Source: Sporosarcina luteola (lineage in GTDB: Bacteria; Bacillota; Bacilli; Bacillales_A; Planococcaceae). Taken from it: 64,000 nt of DNA. The DNA lies in assembly GCF_023715535.1 (NCBI RefSeq), contig NZ_JAMBOI010000005.1:1-64000 (forward strand), read 5' to 3'. Each line of letters starts with the position of its first letter. Position 1 is the stretch's first letter. The notes beneath the pieces were generated by a model. That model did not search any database, had not been told where the DNA came from, and saw only the letters and a list, made by a program, of their open reading frames with translations. Position numbers and translations under genes: made by a program. This document shows, piece by piece, positions 25,763 through 34,562 of this stretch.

Positions 25763-27205
25763 ATGCGCAGAAGCCGGTTTTTAGTTTTTGCGATACTGGC
25801 GGTAATGGCGGCAGGCGTATTTCTAGTGTTGGACGGCTGCTCAGCGGATAAAGGGAATAGGGCGGATTCGGCTTTGAAAGGGGCGTTCCCGGTCATTGAC
25901 GAAGCGTATAGCATCATTCAGGAGAAAGCGGTGTATCCGGTCGAAGGGGACAGGCTCATCGAAGGGGCGCTGCGCGGTATGGCGGATGTCATCGGAGATC
26001 CATATTCCACCTACCTTTCCGAGGAGGAAGCGGAGTCGCATCGGGAGTCATTGGCCGGTGAAAAGGTAGGCATCGGTGCGGAAATTACGAGGTCAGGCGG
26101 CAGGTATATCATTGTTGCACCAATCAAAGGGTCCCCTGCTGAGAAAGCGGGTCTGCAGCCTTATGACGAAATCGTCCGCATCAACGGGGAAGCGCTCGGA
26201 GGCTTGACGTTGCAAGATGTTGTCAGGAAAATCCGGGGCAAGGAAGGCACTGCATTGGAAATGACGATATACAGGCCAGACTTGAATAAGCATCTAGAAC
26301 TGAAAGTGATGCGAGACGTCATACCGGTGAAAACGGTATCAGCTGAATTGATGGAAGAAAGGGGCACAAAATTCGGTTACATAGCGTTGACGATGTTCGG
26401 TGATGAAACGGCGGCCGAATGGAAAAAGGCGACCGATGAAATGATCAAAGGCGGCGCCGAGGCGCTTGTGATCGATGTGCGCGGCAATCCGGGCGGTTAT
26501 TTGCGTGCCGTCGGTGAAGTTGCCGGAAGTTTATTGCAGGAAGATACGGTCTTTGCCTATATGCAAAACGTGAAAGGCGAATTGACGCCGCTCGTTGTGG
26601 AGCCTTCCGAGAAATTCAAGTTCGATGAAAAATTAAAAAAGATGCCTGTCGTCCTGCTACAGGATAAAGGTAGCGCATCGGCGAGCGAAGTGTTGAGCGG
26701 TGCATTGAAAGATTTGCGGAGGGGATTCATCATCGGACAGGTCAGTTTCGGAAAAGGGACCGTCCAAGATACGATGGAGCTGTCGAACGGCGGCGAAATG
26801 AAGTTATCCACGCATAAATGGCTGACGCCGAAAGAGACATGGATTCATGGAAAAGGAGTGCCTGCCGACCTGGAATCCGAACAGAGCAAGTTATTCACCG
26901 AGCATATCCGTTTCTCGACGGATGTCTACGCGGCAGGCGATTACCATGAAGATATCGCTTATGGACAACGGCTCCTGGCCGGCCTCGGATACAAGCTCGA
27001 ACGCGATGACGGCTATTTCGACGAATCGACGGCGGTTGCCGTCCACGAATTCCGGGTCGATTCAAAAGTGTCCCCGGAGAGCATCATGGACCGTAAGTTC
27101 TTCGCCGCCATCCGCGAACGGGTCGAGGGCTATCGTAAAGACAAAGCGAACGACAAACAGCTGCAAGTGGCAATCGGTTATGTGCATCATATTTTGAATG
27201 ACTGA
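25763..27205 (+). CDS. ctpB: Carboxy-terminal processing protease CtpB (S41)
   Basis: Exported serine protease of about 480 residues. It has an N-terminal anchor that ends in a possible lipobox (VLDGC), a PDZ domain (about residues 85-180), the S41 domain with the nucleophile in DKGSASASEVLSGAL and the general-base Lys in SFGKGTVQ, and a C-terminal peptidoglycan-binding domain (QRLLAGLGYKLERDDGYFDE). In Bacillus, CtpB signals during sporulation by cleaving SpoIVFA. ATG 25763 gives the best signal sequence; ATG 25754 is too near the ribosome site ggaggaggg. It sits before minJ as in B. subtilis. Confidence 0.88.
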   Translation: MRRSRFLVFAILAVMAAGVFLVLDGCSADKGNRADSALKGAFPVIDEAYSIIQEKAVYPVEGDRLIEGALRGMADVIGDPYSTYLSEEEAESHRESLAGEKVGIGAEITRSGGRYIIVAPIKGSPAEKAGLQPYDEIVRINGEALGGLTLQDVVRKIRGKEGTALEMTIYRPDLNKHLELKVMRDVIPVKTVSAELMEERGTKFGYIALTMFGDETAAEWKKATDEMIKGGAEALVIDVRGNPGGYLRAVGEVAGSLLQEDTVFAYMQNVKGELTPLVVEPSEKFKFDEKLKKMPVVLLQDKGSASASEVLSGALKDLRRGFIIGQVSFGKGTVQDTMELSNGGEMKLSTHKWLTPKETWIHGKGVPADLESEQSKLFTEHIRFSTDVYAAGDYHEDIAYGQRLLAGLGYKLERDDGYFDESTAVAVHEFRVDSKVSPESIMDRKFFAAIRERVEGYRKDKANDKQLQVAIGYVHHILND

Positions 27206-27217
27206 ACTACACTCCAA

Positions 27218-27246
27218 ACTCCCTGCACTCGCAGGGAGTGTTTTTA
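27218..27246 (+). terminator. Terminator after ctpB
   Basis: Perfect 9-bp stem actccctgc/gcagggagt with a 4-nt loop and a T-run. Confidence 0.9.
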
Positions 27247-27304
27247 TTGAGAATAGTAGTAATTGCCTGGAAGAGAAGACTCAATTCAAAGAAAATTTAT
27301 CGGC

Positions 27305-27338
27305 CGTCTCACACGTGAGACGTTTCTTTTGATACAAT
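27305..27338 (+). promoter_or_regulatory. Palindrome and -10 element upstream of minJ
   Basis: The near-perfect palindrome cgtctcacacgtgagacg (27305-27322) covers the expected -35 region of a TACAAT -10 at 27333-27338. It could be an operator. The T-rich stretch after it also makes a weak second terminator possible. Confidence 0.45.
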
Positions 27339-27379
27339 AGGGAATAATCATGTTTTCGGGGATGGGATGGTGATGGTTG

Positions 27380-28549
27380 ATGAGTGAACAAGTACTAATG
27401 GATCTGTTACAAGCGATTGCACTATTTTTCCTGAATCCAGTTTGGTTGATTGCCATAGTGGCGGCGGTCGGGTTAGGGTACTTCCGGGTAAAGCGGGAGC
27501 GGCGCAGTTTCCTTGTGCGGCTTCACCCCGGCTTGACGGAAATGAAAAAGCTGCTTGCTGAATCGTGGCTGCCGGCGCTGATTGTATCAATCCTCATATC
27601 AGGAATCGGCTTGACCGTCGATATCGTCTGGATTGCGCTATTTTCGGCAGTCGCCATTTTATCGATGATCTCATTTTATTATCTAACAGCATCGCCGATC
27701 TATTTTGCGGCAATCGCCTTTTTCGGCTTATATGCATTCCAGCAATGGGGTCCCGACTTTGCATATCGCGGGTGGACGCCGACCGATGTCGATCTGTTCG
27801 GGGGCATGGCGTTGACGGTCCCGGTCATTGCGGGACTTTTCCTCATCGTCGAAGGGTTCCTCGTCCGTCGTCATACTACTGCTTATGCCTCTCCTTTCTT
27901 GACGAAGACGAACCGTGGATTGCGTGCAGCTGCATATAAATCCAAGCGGCTCTGGCTGTTGCCGATTTTGTTTCTCGTGCCGGGGGATTTCCTGTCGGGA
28001 ATCGCGCCATATTGGCCTCAATTTACAATAGGTGCGACCGCGTTCAGTTTCCTTCCTGTACCGGTTGTAATCGGTTTTTCACAAGTCGCACGAGCGAGTT
28101 TTCCGGATGTTCTCTTCCCGAAGATTGGACAAGCACTCACCGCCATAGGTGTTGTTGTCATTGTGGTCGGCGCATTTGCATGGTGGATGCCGATCCTCGG
28201 TTGGGCAGCACTGTTGATCGGCGTTGTCGGGCGGGCGATGCTCTCAATCCTCGTCGCTGTACGGGAGCGCAAAGGAGGATTTGCGGCGGCGCCTCAATCG
28301 GCTGGCGTCATCATCGCAGGCATCTTGCCGGATTCACCGGGTGAAAAACTCGGGCTGGTTCCGGGGGAGTGCATCCGGAAGGTCAATGGCATCCAAGTTT
28401 CGAATGAAAAGGAATTGTATGATGCAATTCAAGTGAACGCGGCCCATTGCCGACTGCAAGTGATCGGCCGGGACGGTGAAGTGCGGCTAATGCAACAAGT
28501 GCTCTACCGTCATGATCATCACCGGTTAGGGCTGCTCGTTGTCCGTTAA
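27380..28549 (+). CDS. minJ: MinJ-like PDZ membrane protein (division-site topology factor)
   Basis: Protein of 389 residues with about eight membrane helices in the first 300 residues and a cytoplasmic PDZ domain at the C-terminus (ILPDSPGEKLGLVPGECIRK, GIQVSNEKELYDAI). This layout and the position between ctpB and csbA match B. subtilis MinJ, which links DivIVA to MinD and confines division to midcell. ATG 27380 is the most likely start; a TTG directly before it is possible. No strong ribosome site is seen. Confidence 0.82.
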   Translation: MSEQVLMDLLQAIALFFLNPVWLIAIVAAVGLGYFRVKRERRSFLVRLHPGLTEMKKLLAESWLPALIVSILISGIGLTVDIVWIALFSAVAILSMISFYYLTASPIYFAAIAFFGLYAFQQWGPDFAYRGWTPTDVDLFGGMALTVPVIAGLFLIVEGFLVRRHTTAYASPFLTKTNRGLRAAAYKSKRLWLLPILFLVPGDFLSGIAPYWPQFTIGATAFSFLPVPVVIGFSQVARASFPDVLFPKIGQALTAIGVVVIVVGAFAWWMPILGWAALLIGVVGRAMLSILVAVRERKGGFAAAPQSAGVIIAGILPDSPGEKLGLVPGECIRKVNGIQVSNEKELYDAIQVNAAHCRLQVIGRDGEVRLMQQVLYRHDHHRLGLLVVR

Positions 28550-28578
28550 TTGAATTAAGCATAAAGGTTTGGTGAAAA

Positions 28579-28842
28579 ATGGATATCGCCACATTGGAAA
28601 CGAAATTGATGCTTGCCTTGTTCCTGCCGGGATTGCTCGTCGTGTTTTTCACGCGTGTCACGTTCCATCATTTCGTCGGGCTCGCATTGACGATTGCGCT
28701 CATCGCTGCGTCGGTGTACGCAGGGTATACGCATAACTGGATTCTGTACGCGGCGGATGCGCTTTCGCTGACGGTCGGTTTCTGGTACGCGACGCGGATG
28801 GTGAAGAAGGCGAGAAGGTTAGACAATGAAGTGGATGAATGA
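28579..28842 (+). CDS. csbA: CsbA-like small membrane protein
   Basis: Protein of 87 residues with three predicted membrane helices. The N-terminal pattern LFLPGLLVVFFTRVTFHHFVGLALT closely resembles B. subtilis CsbA, a small membrane protein of the general stress response; its function is unknown. It lies 29 nt after minJ. In B. subtilis uvrB-uvrA follow csbA; here azlD-azlC on the other strand follow instead. No sigma-B promoter was recognised. Confidence 0.78.
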   Translation: MDIATLETKLMLALFLPGLLVVFFTRVTFHHFVGLALTIALIAASVYAGYTHNWILYAADALSLTVGFWYATRMVKKARRLDNEVDE

Positions 28843-28848
28843 GTGAGG

Positions 28849-28881
28849 AAAGGCCGCTCCGGTTATGGGGCGGCCTTTTAT
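28849..28881 (+). terminator. Terminator after csbA
   Basis: Stem aaaggccgc with gcggccttt extended by cc/gg pairs, then Ts. Confidence 0.85.
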
Positions 28882-28897
28882 TACCGTTTGTGCGCTA

Positions 28898-28937
28898 TTT
28901 ATGATCACTTGCGGAGATTTATGATCACTCGCCAAGA
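28898..28937. repeat. Two-unit phased repeat, family B/C intermediate
   Basis: Two adjacent 20-nt units, TTTATGATCACTTGCGGAGA and TTTATGATCACTCGCCAAGA, lie between the csbA terminator and the convergent azlD. They share GATCA with family B and the TTTATG opening and GAGA ending with family C, and look like a short or decaying array. Confidence 0.7.
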
Positions 28938-28942
28938 CATAC

Positions 28943-29251
28943 TTACATAAAAAAGCTATAAATAGCGAGTACGCCGATCGTGCCGAGGACGACTGGCATG
29001 ACGCCGCCACCGAGAAAAGCGATCAGAAAGGCGGTTGCAGCACCGATGATGCCGAATAGGATGTTGCCTTCCTGGACGAAGATGATTGCCGGGAAGATGA
29101 GTGCCCCGAGTACGGCGTATGGGATATTGCTGAGGACGCCGCTGACGATCGGAGGCAGTTCCTTTCCGTCGAGGAATGTAAGTGGCACCATTCGCGGGAT
29201 GTACGTGACGAGCGCCATTCCGAAGAGCATCCACCAATAGGTCGGTCCCAT
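28943..29251 (-). CDS. azlD: Branched-chain amino acid exporter small subunit AzlD
   Basis: Protein of 102 residues with four membrane helices and the AzlD opening YIPRMVPLTFLDGKELPP. Together with AzlC it forms a branched-chain amino acid exporter in which AzlD is the small subunit. Its start overlaps the azlC stop in ATGA. It ends next to the two-unit repeat and has no clear terminator of its own. Confidence 0.9.
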   Translation of the reverse strand: MGPTYWWMLFGMALVTYIPRMVPLTFLDGKELPPIVSGVLSNIPYAVLGALIFPAIIFVQEGNILFGIIGAATAFLIAFLGGGVMPVVLGTIGVLAIYSFFM

Positions 29252-29973
29252 TATGATTCCTCCATTTCTTTCTGCAGAGCGGTAACGTTTTTGCCGCGCC
29301 GTGCATAGATAATTTCAATGAGTATCGCCGATCCAAGTGTCGAGATGAGGATCGCCCAGCCGGTTGAAAGCAGTTCGCCGATATAGATGATGCAGTGGAT
29401 GGCGGCTGCAAGTGCTGCAAGCATGACGACTTTCCGATTCGCTTTCATGGCGGGCACGAGCAGGCCGATGAACATTGCGTACAATGCAATGGACATGGCG
29501 ACTTGCAAGAACTCGGGCAGATTGGCGCCGACGACGTGGCCTGCTGCTGTGAAGATGACCCAGCTGCCGTAAGCGATGATTGTAACTCCGAATGCGTAGG
29601 CAGTCGGAATTTTATCTTCTTTTCCTGTTGCCAGGACGGAGAATGATTCGTCCGTGATGCCGAATGAGTAGATGGCTTTCACCCATTTCGGTGCTCGGTG
29701 CATCTTTTCATTCAGTGATGCCGTCATTAGAAAGTGCCGGATGTTGACGATGAATGTGTTGATGACAATCGTGACCGGGTCGACTCCGAATGAGATCAGA
29801 TTGAGCGAGATGTATTGGGCTGCTCCGGCATAGACGAATATACTCATGGCGGTCGCCTCCATGAGTGAGAGACCAGTTGTTTTGGCGAGCAGCCCGAAAG
29901 TCAGTGCGATCGGGAAGTAGCCAATCGCGATGCTGAGTCCCGCTTTCAGGCCGGCGATGAATTGGTTTTTCAT
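29251..29973 (-). CDS. azlC: Branched-chain amino acid exporter large subunit AzlC
   Basis: Protein of 240 residues with six or more membrane helices. The AzlC family pattern GLKAGLSIAIGYFPIALTFG is at the N-terminus and SIFVYAGAAQYISLNLI near residues 44-60. The AzlC/AzlD pair exports branched-chain amino acids and analogues. In B. subtilis azlCD belongs to an azlB (Lrp-like)-controlled operon; no such regulator gene is present here. A TATAAT on the minus strand (30014-30009) is a possible -10. Confidence 0.9.
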   Translation of the reverse strand: MKNQFIAGLKAGLSIAIGYFPIALTFGLLAKTTGLSLMEATAMSIFVYAGAAQYISLNLISFGVDPVTIVINTFIVNIRHFLMTASLNEKMHRAPKWVKAIYSFGITDESFSVLATGKEDKIPTAYAFGVTIIAYGSWVIFTAAGHVVGANLPEFLQVAMSIALYAMFIGLLVPAMKANRKVVMLAALAAAIHCIIYIGELLSTGWAILISTLGSAILIEIIYARRGKNVTALQKEMEES

Positions 29974-30125
29974 TAAGCTGTCACGTCTTTCTTGTATGTA
30001 TGATTGAAATTATACTATATTTTGACGTTTTGGTGTTATTCTATAAGGGAAAAGGGAATATTCGAGAGTATATATGGAAAGCAAGTATCGAATAGGTCGA
30101 TTGTTGATAGGCGAGGGTGTTGCAT

Positions 30126-30749
30126 ATGGATGAATGGATGGATGTAGATAAAATCATTGAGTTGTCAGGGCATTATAAGGCGTTAGGGCCGTTTATCGGT
30201 CTGCTGCTGCCTTTCATAGAGTCGTTTCTGCCTTTTTTACCGCTGTTTGTGTTCGTGTTTGCGAATGCAGGTGCATATGGGCTCTGGTTTGGATTCATTC
30301 TGTCGTGGGCGGGCACTGTTGCGGGTTCGTATGTGGTGTTTTTAATTATAAGAAAGTATGGGCGCAGCCGCTTTTTGCGTTTTTTGACGAGGCATAAGCG
30401 TGTGCAGCAGTTGATCGGCTGGGTGGAGCGGAACGGGTTCGCGCCGTTGTTTTTACTCATCTGTTTTCCGTTTACGCCTTCCGCTTTGGTGAATCTCGTA
30501 GCGGGCTTGTCGAATATGAAGAAGAAGAGCTATTTGTTTATTTTGATGGCGGGTAAATTTGTGATGATTTTCACGATCAGTTTCATCGGGTATGATTTGA
30601 AAGCGTTGTTGACGCAACCATTGCGGACGGGGATCGTCGTTGGGATCATCGTTCTTCTTTGGGCAGTTGGCAAGTGGCTTGAGAAGCGGCTTGATCGGAA
30701 AGTGGAAGAGGAATCCAGTACGATTTTCAAAGAGGAAGATGAAGATTAA
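30126..30749 (+). CDS. TVP38/TMEM64 (VTT-domain) membrane protein
   Basis: Membrane protein of about 207 residues in the DedA/TVP38 superfamily. It has two re-entrant-type hydrophobic regions and the family motif around FAPLFLLICFPFTPSALVN near residues 105-125. Such proteins are thought to act as lipid transporters or scramblases. The C-terminus is acidic and cytoplasmic. ATG 30126 follows ggcgaggg; a GTG at 30117 overlaps that site. No terminator is seen before the repeat array that begins directly after the gene. Confidence 0.82.
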   Translation: MDEWMDVDKIIELSGHYKALGPFIGLLLPFIESFLPFLPLFVFVFANAGAYGLWFGFILSWAGTVAGSYVVFLIIRKYGRSRFLRFLTRHKRVQQLIGWVERNGFAPLFLLICFPFTPSALVNLVAGLSNMKKKSYLFILMAGKFVMIFTISFIGYDLKALLTQPLRTGIVVGIIVLLWAVGKWLEKRLDRKVEEESSTIFKEEDED

Positions 30750-30756
30750 GCGAGCG

Positions 30757-30910
30757 GTTATGCGTGAATTTCTTCGTTTATGCGTGATATATTGGATTTA
30801 TGCGCGATTCTAGCGTTTTATGCGTGAATGAAGAGATTTATGAGCTTTACTAGTGACTTATGCGTGAATAAACCGATTTATGCGTTTTTTGAATGTTTAT
30901 AGATGAATCA
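30757..30910. repeat. Phased tandem array, family C (TTTATGCGTGA core)
   Basis: Eight units start at 30758, 30778, 30798, 30818, 30838, 30858, 30878 and 30898, an exact 20-nt period. The core TTATGCGTGA is conserved in five units and degenerate in three; the other 10 nt vary. It begins 8 nt after the VTT-protein stop. The 320-nt gap before addB otherwise holds only a weak promoter (TACAAT at 31018-31023). Confidence 0.9.
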
Positions 30911-31070
30911 TTAACCGCGGGAGGTATTATATTCTCGCGTTTCGCTTGTCGCGCTGGATGCATTTTACAAATCAATGGTACTACTATGTTAATAGTTCCT
31001 GTCCTCCTTATCTTTCGGTACAATGAAAGGAAGGAAGATAGGAATTTTCATTTGAAAGGGGGAGAGTGCC

Positions 31071-34000
31071 GTGACATTGCGGTTTGTGACCGGGAGAGCC
31101 GGGACAGGGAAGACGACGGTCATTGAGCGGGAGATTGCCGCTGAGCTTGAACGGGAGCCACTGGGACCGGCAGTCATTCTGATCGTGCCTGATCAGATGT
31201 CGTATTCCATGGAGCTGAGCTTATCGGTGAACTTCGGCCTGAATGGCTTGATCCGAGCTCAAGTATCAACTTTCAAGCGGCTTGCGTGGCGTGTGCTGCA
31301 GGAGACGGGCGGCATTACGCGGAAGGAAGTCGACGGGTTCGGCTACAGGATGCTCGTCCGGAGCGTATTGGAAGAGAACCGGGAAGAGCTGAAGCTGTTC
31401 AAGCAGGCTGCGAATAAGAGAGGCTTCACGGAAAGAATCGGCGATCTTATGAAGGAGTTCAGCCGCTATTGCCTTGACCGGGAAACGTTGGCCGAATTCC
31501 GCCAGCAGCTGGCCGTTGCCGACGCCCCGCGCACTTTGCAGGACAAGGTGAGCGATCTGTCATTACTTGTATCAAAGATCGAGGAACGTCTCGGTACGTC
31601 CTATGTCGATAGCGAGGGACATTTGGCGTTGTTGACGTCCCAGATAAAGCACTCGGAACTTATAAAAGGCGCAGAGATTTATATAGATGGATTTGAGAGT
31701 TTCACGGCAAGGGAATATGAAATCATTACGGAACTGATGAAGCATGGGAATCGGGTGACGGTCGTCTTGCCGATGGAATCCGATTTGTCGGGACATGCAG
31801 ATCATGAACTGTTTTTCAATCCTGTCCGTACATCAATGAAGCTCCGGGAGATTGCTCGCAATGAATCAGTCGAAATCGAAGAGGGGATCCATTTGGAACA
31901 GCCCCTCCGATTCAATAATGACGAGCTTCGCCACTTCGAGAACGAGTTCGAAAAATATCCGCCGAAGGAAAGACCTTCCGTTGGGGCGGTTTCATTGATC
32001 GAAGCGACGGATCGACGGGCGGAAATCCATGCGGTGGCAAGGAATATCCGCGAACTCGTCATGAAGGGCGGACGATATAAGGAAATCTCGATTTTATACC
32101 GGCAGCCTGACAAATACGATGAGCTCATTGAAACGATATTTTCACAATACGATATCCCGGTGTTCATCAGCCGGAAAAAGCCGATGCTCCATCATCCCCT
32201 CATCGAGTTTTCAAGGTCTGTCCTGGAAGCTGTTACATCGGGCTGGACATATGAATCGATATTCCGCGCGGTTAAGACAGATCTGTTCTTTCCGCATCGG
32301 GAAGATAAGCTGCTTTGGCGTGAGCGGGCGGACCGTCTCGAAAACTACGTGCTTGCCAATGGGCTCTATGGCAATCGATGGTTCGATGAAGCAAGATGGA
32401 AAGTGAAGCGGTATCGCGGGCTGGAATTGCATACGACTGTGCAGACCGATGAGGAACTTGCGCTCGAGCGGGAGTTGCATCTGATCCGGGACCTGATCCG
32501 AGAGCCGCTTGCGCAATTGGAAGGCAGGCTGAAACGTTCGAAAAGTGGCCGCGATGTCGCGGAAGCGCTGTTTTTATTCATGGAATCGCTGCAAGTATTC
32601 GATAAGATCATTGATTTGCGCGCTGATGAAGAGCGTGCGGGCCGCCTGCTGAACGCGACGGAGCATGAACAGGCTTGGAATTCATGGATCAATGTCCTTG
32701 ACCAGTTTGTCCTCATGTTCGGGGATAAGGAGATGGATCTTAAGGAAGCTGCGCGGATCTTGGATGAAGGGTTCGATACGCTCGAGTTCACGCGCATTCC
32801 GCCATCGCTCGATCAAGTGACAGTGACGACGATCGAGCTTGCGAGTCTCATGGAAATTGAAGTGGGATTTGTCATCGGCGTCAATGACGGTGTTTTACCT
32901 CAACGGATTGACTCGGAAGGGCTCTTGTCGGACTCGGACAGGGAATGGTTTGCGATGAGCGGCATCGAGCTTGCTCCATCCTCTAAAATGAAGCTTATGG
33001 ATGAATCCTATATGGCCTACCGGGCATTCACATCGTCGAGGGACAAGTTTTTCATTTCCTATCCGATCGCGGACGAAGAAGGGAAATCATTGCTGCCATC
33101 GCTTTATATCTCGCGCATACAGCAGGTTCTGCCGGGGATCGGGCTGCAGTTGGCAGTGACGGATCCGTCCGAATTGCTGAATGAAGAAGAGCAGGCCGAT
33201 TATATACTCCACCCTCGAACTGCGCTTCCGTACGTATCGATGAAAGTGAAGGAAGCGGAGCAGACCGGCGAGCTTGCAGCCGAATGGCGGGCGGTTCTCG
33301 CTTATTACGAGGATGATCCTTTATGGTCTTCGGTCCTTCAATACATTACGAAGCCGATGCATGACCGCAATGAAACGGAGCGGCTTACGCCAGCTATTAC
33401 GGAAGGCTTGTATGGCAAGACGTTCGTATCAAGCGTTTCACGGATCGAATCGTATTACAGCTGTCCGTTCCAACATTTCGCTTCGTATGGACTCGGCTTG
33501 CAGGAACGGATGGAATTCACACTTGAAGCGCCGTCGATCGGGGATTTATTCCACGCCGCGCTGAAATGGGTATCCGATGAAATGAACCGGACAGGCAGGT
33601 CATGGACGGAGTTATCTAAGGAGCAATGCTGGCAATTGGCGAGGGACGCGATGGAGCATATTACGCCGATGTTCTTTAACCGCATTCTATTGTCAACGAG
33701 CCGCTATCATTACATCCGCCGAAAATTGACGCATATCGTGATGCGAACGATTTTTGCACTTGGCAAACAGTCGACAAAGAGCATGTTCCGCCCGATTGCA
33801 ATCGAAGCGGCGTTCGGACCGGGGGAGCAATTGCCGCCTCTTGAAATTCCGCTGCGCCGGGGCAATCAAATGAATTTACGCGGCAGGATTGACCGGGTTG
33901 ATGCGACCGAAATCGACGGAAAGAATTATGTGCGCATCGTCGACTACAAATCGTCCTCGAAACAGCTCGATCTGACCGACGTCTATTACGGCATCTCCTT

Positions 34001-34562
34001 GCAGATGCTGACGTACCTCGATGTCGCCGTCGAACATGCGGAGGAGTGGATCGGCTTCAAGGCGGATCCGGCGGGTGTGCTCTATTTGCATGTCCATAAC
34101 CCGATGATCCGTACGGAGCTTGAGATGACAGAGGATTTAATTGAAGAAGAGATTTTGAAATCGTATAAAATGAGGGGCTATTTGCTGGATGACCCCGAAG
34201 TCGTCATGGGGATGGATGCACAGCTCGGCAAGACGTCGACTGTCATTCCGGCTGCATTGAAGACGGACGGGACGTTTACGAAAGCTTCGAAAGTGTTGTC
34301 GACGGATGATCTGCAAATCGTCCGCAAGTTTGTGAGGCAGAGACACCGGCAGGCAGGGGACGGGATGCTTGCGGGGGATGCGCGCGTGTATCCGTACCGT
34401 TTGAAGGATAAGATGCCTTGCCAATATTGCTCGTACCGTTCGGTGTGTCAGTTTGACCCGACAGATCCCGAGCAGAAATACAGGCATTATGACAGCCTGA
34501 ACCCGGAAGAATCCCTTGAAAAGATGCGGAAGGATGTGAATGAAGATGGACATTCCAGTTAA
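31071..34562 (+). CDS. addB: ATP-dependent nuclease subunit B (AddB)
   Basis: AddB of 1163 residues pairs with AddA to process double-strand breaks for RecA loading at Chi sites. The N-terminus carries an intact Walker A (GRAGTGKTT). The C-terminal nuclease domain has VRIVDYKSSSK, and an iron-sulphur cluster is indicated by one Cys in YYSCPFQH plus three in PCQYCSYRSVCQF. The GTG start follows aaaggggga. Length is normal. The stop lies 23 nt inside addA, indicating translational coupling. Confidence 0.95.
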   Translation: MTLRFVTGRAGTGKTTVIEREIAAELEREPLGPAVILIVPDQMSYSMELSLSVNFGLNGLIRAQVSTFKRLAWRVLQETGGITRKEVDGFGYRMLVRSVLEENREELKLFKQAANKRGFTERIGDLMKEFSRYCLDRETLAEFRQQLAVADAPRTLQDKVSDLSLLVSKIEERLGTSYVDSEGHLALLTSQIKHSELIKGAEIYIDGFESFTAREYEIITELMKHGNRVTVVLPMESDLSGHADHELFFNPVRTSMKLREIARNESVEIEEGIHLEQPLRFNNDELRHFENEFEKYPPKERPSVGAVSLIEATDRRAEIHAVARNIRELVMKGGRYKEISILYRQPDKYDELIETIFSQYDIPVFISRKKPMLHHPLIEFSRSVLEAVTSGWTYESIFRAVKTDLFFPHREDKLLWRERADRLENYVLANGLYGNRWFDEARWKVKRYRGLELHTTVQTDEELALERELHLIRDLIREPLAQLEGRLKRSKSGRDVAEALFLFMESLQVFDKIIDLRADEERAGRLLNATEHEQAWNSWINVLDQFVLMFGDKEMDLKEAARILDEGFDTLEFTRIPPSLDQVTVTTIELASLMEIEVGFVIGVNDGVLPQRIDSEGLLSDSDREWFAMSGIELAPSSKMKLMDESYMAYRAFTSSRDKFFISYPIADEEGKSLLPSLYISRIQQVLPGIGLQLAVTDPSELLNEEEQADYILHPRTALPYVSMKVKEAEQTGELAAEWRAVLAYYEDDPLWSSVLQYITKPMHDRNETERLTPAITEGLYGKTFVSSVSRIESYYSCPFQHFASYGLGLQERMEFTLEAPSIGDLFHAALKWVSDEMNRTGRSWTELSKEQCWQLARDAMEHITPMFFNRILLSTSRYHYIRRKLTHIVMRTIFALGKQSTKSMFRPIAIEAAFGPGEQLPPLEIPLRRGNQMNLRGRIDRVDATEIDGKNYVRIVDYKSSSKQLDLTDVYYGISLQMLTYLDVAVEHAEEWIGFKADPAGVLYLHVHNPMIRTELEMTEDLIEEEILKSYKMRGYLLDDPEVVMGMDAQLGKTSTVIPAALKTDGTFTKASKVLSTDDLQIVRKFVRQRHRQAGDGMLAGDARVYPYRLKDKMPCQYCSYRSVCQFDPTDPEQKYRHYDSLNPEESLEKMRKDVNEDGHSS

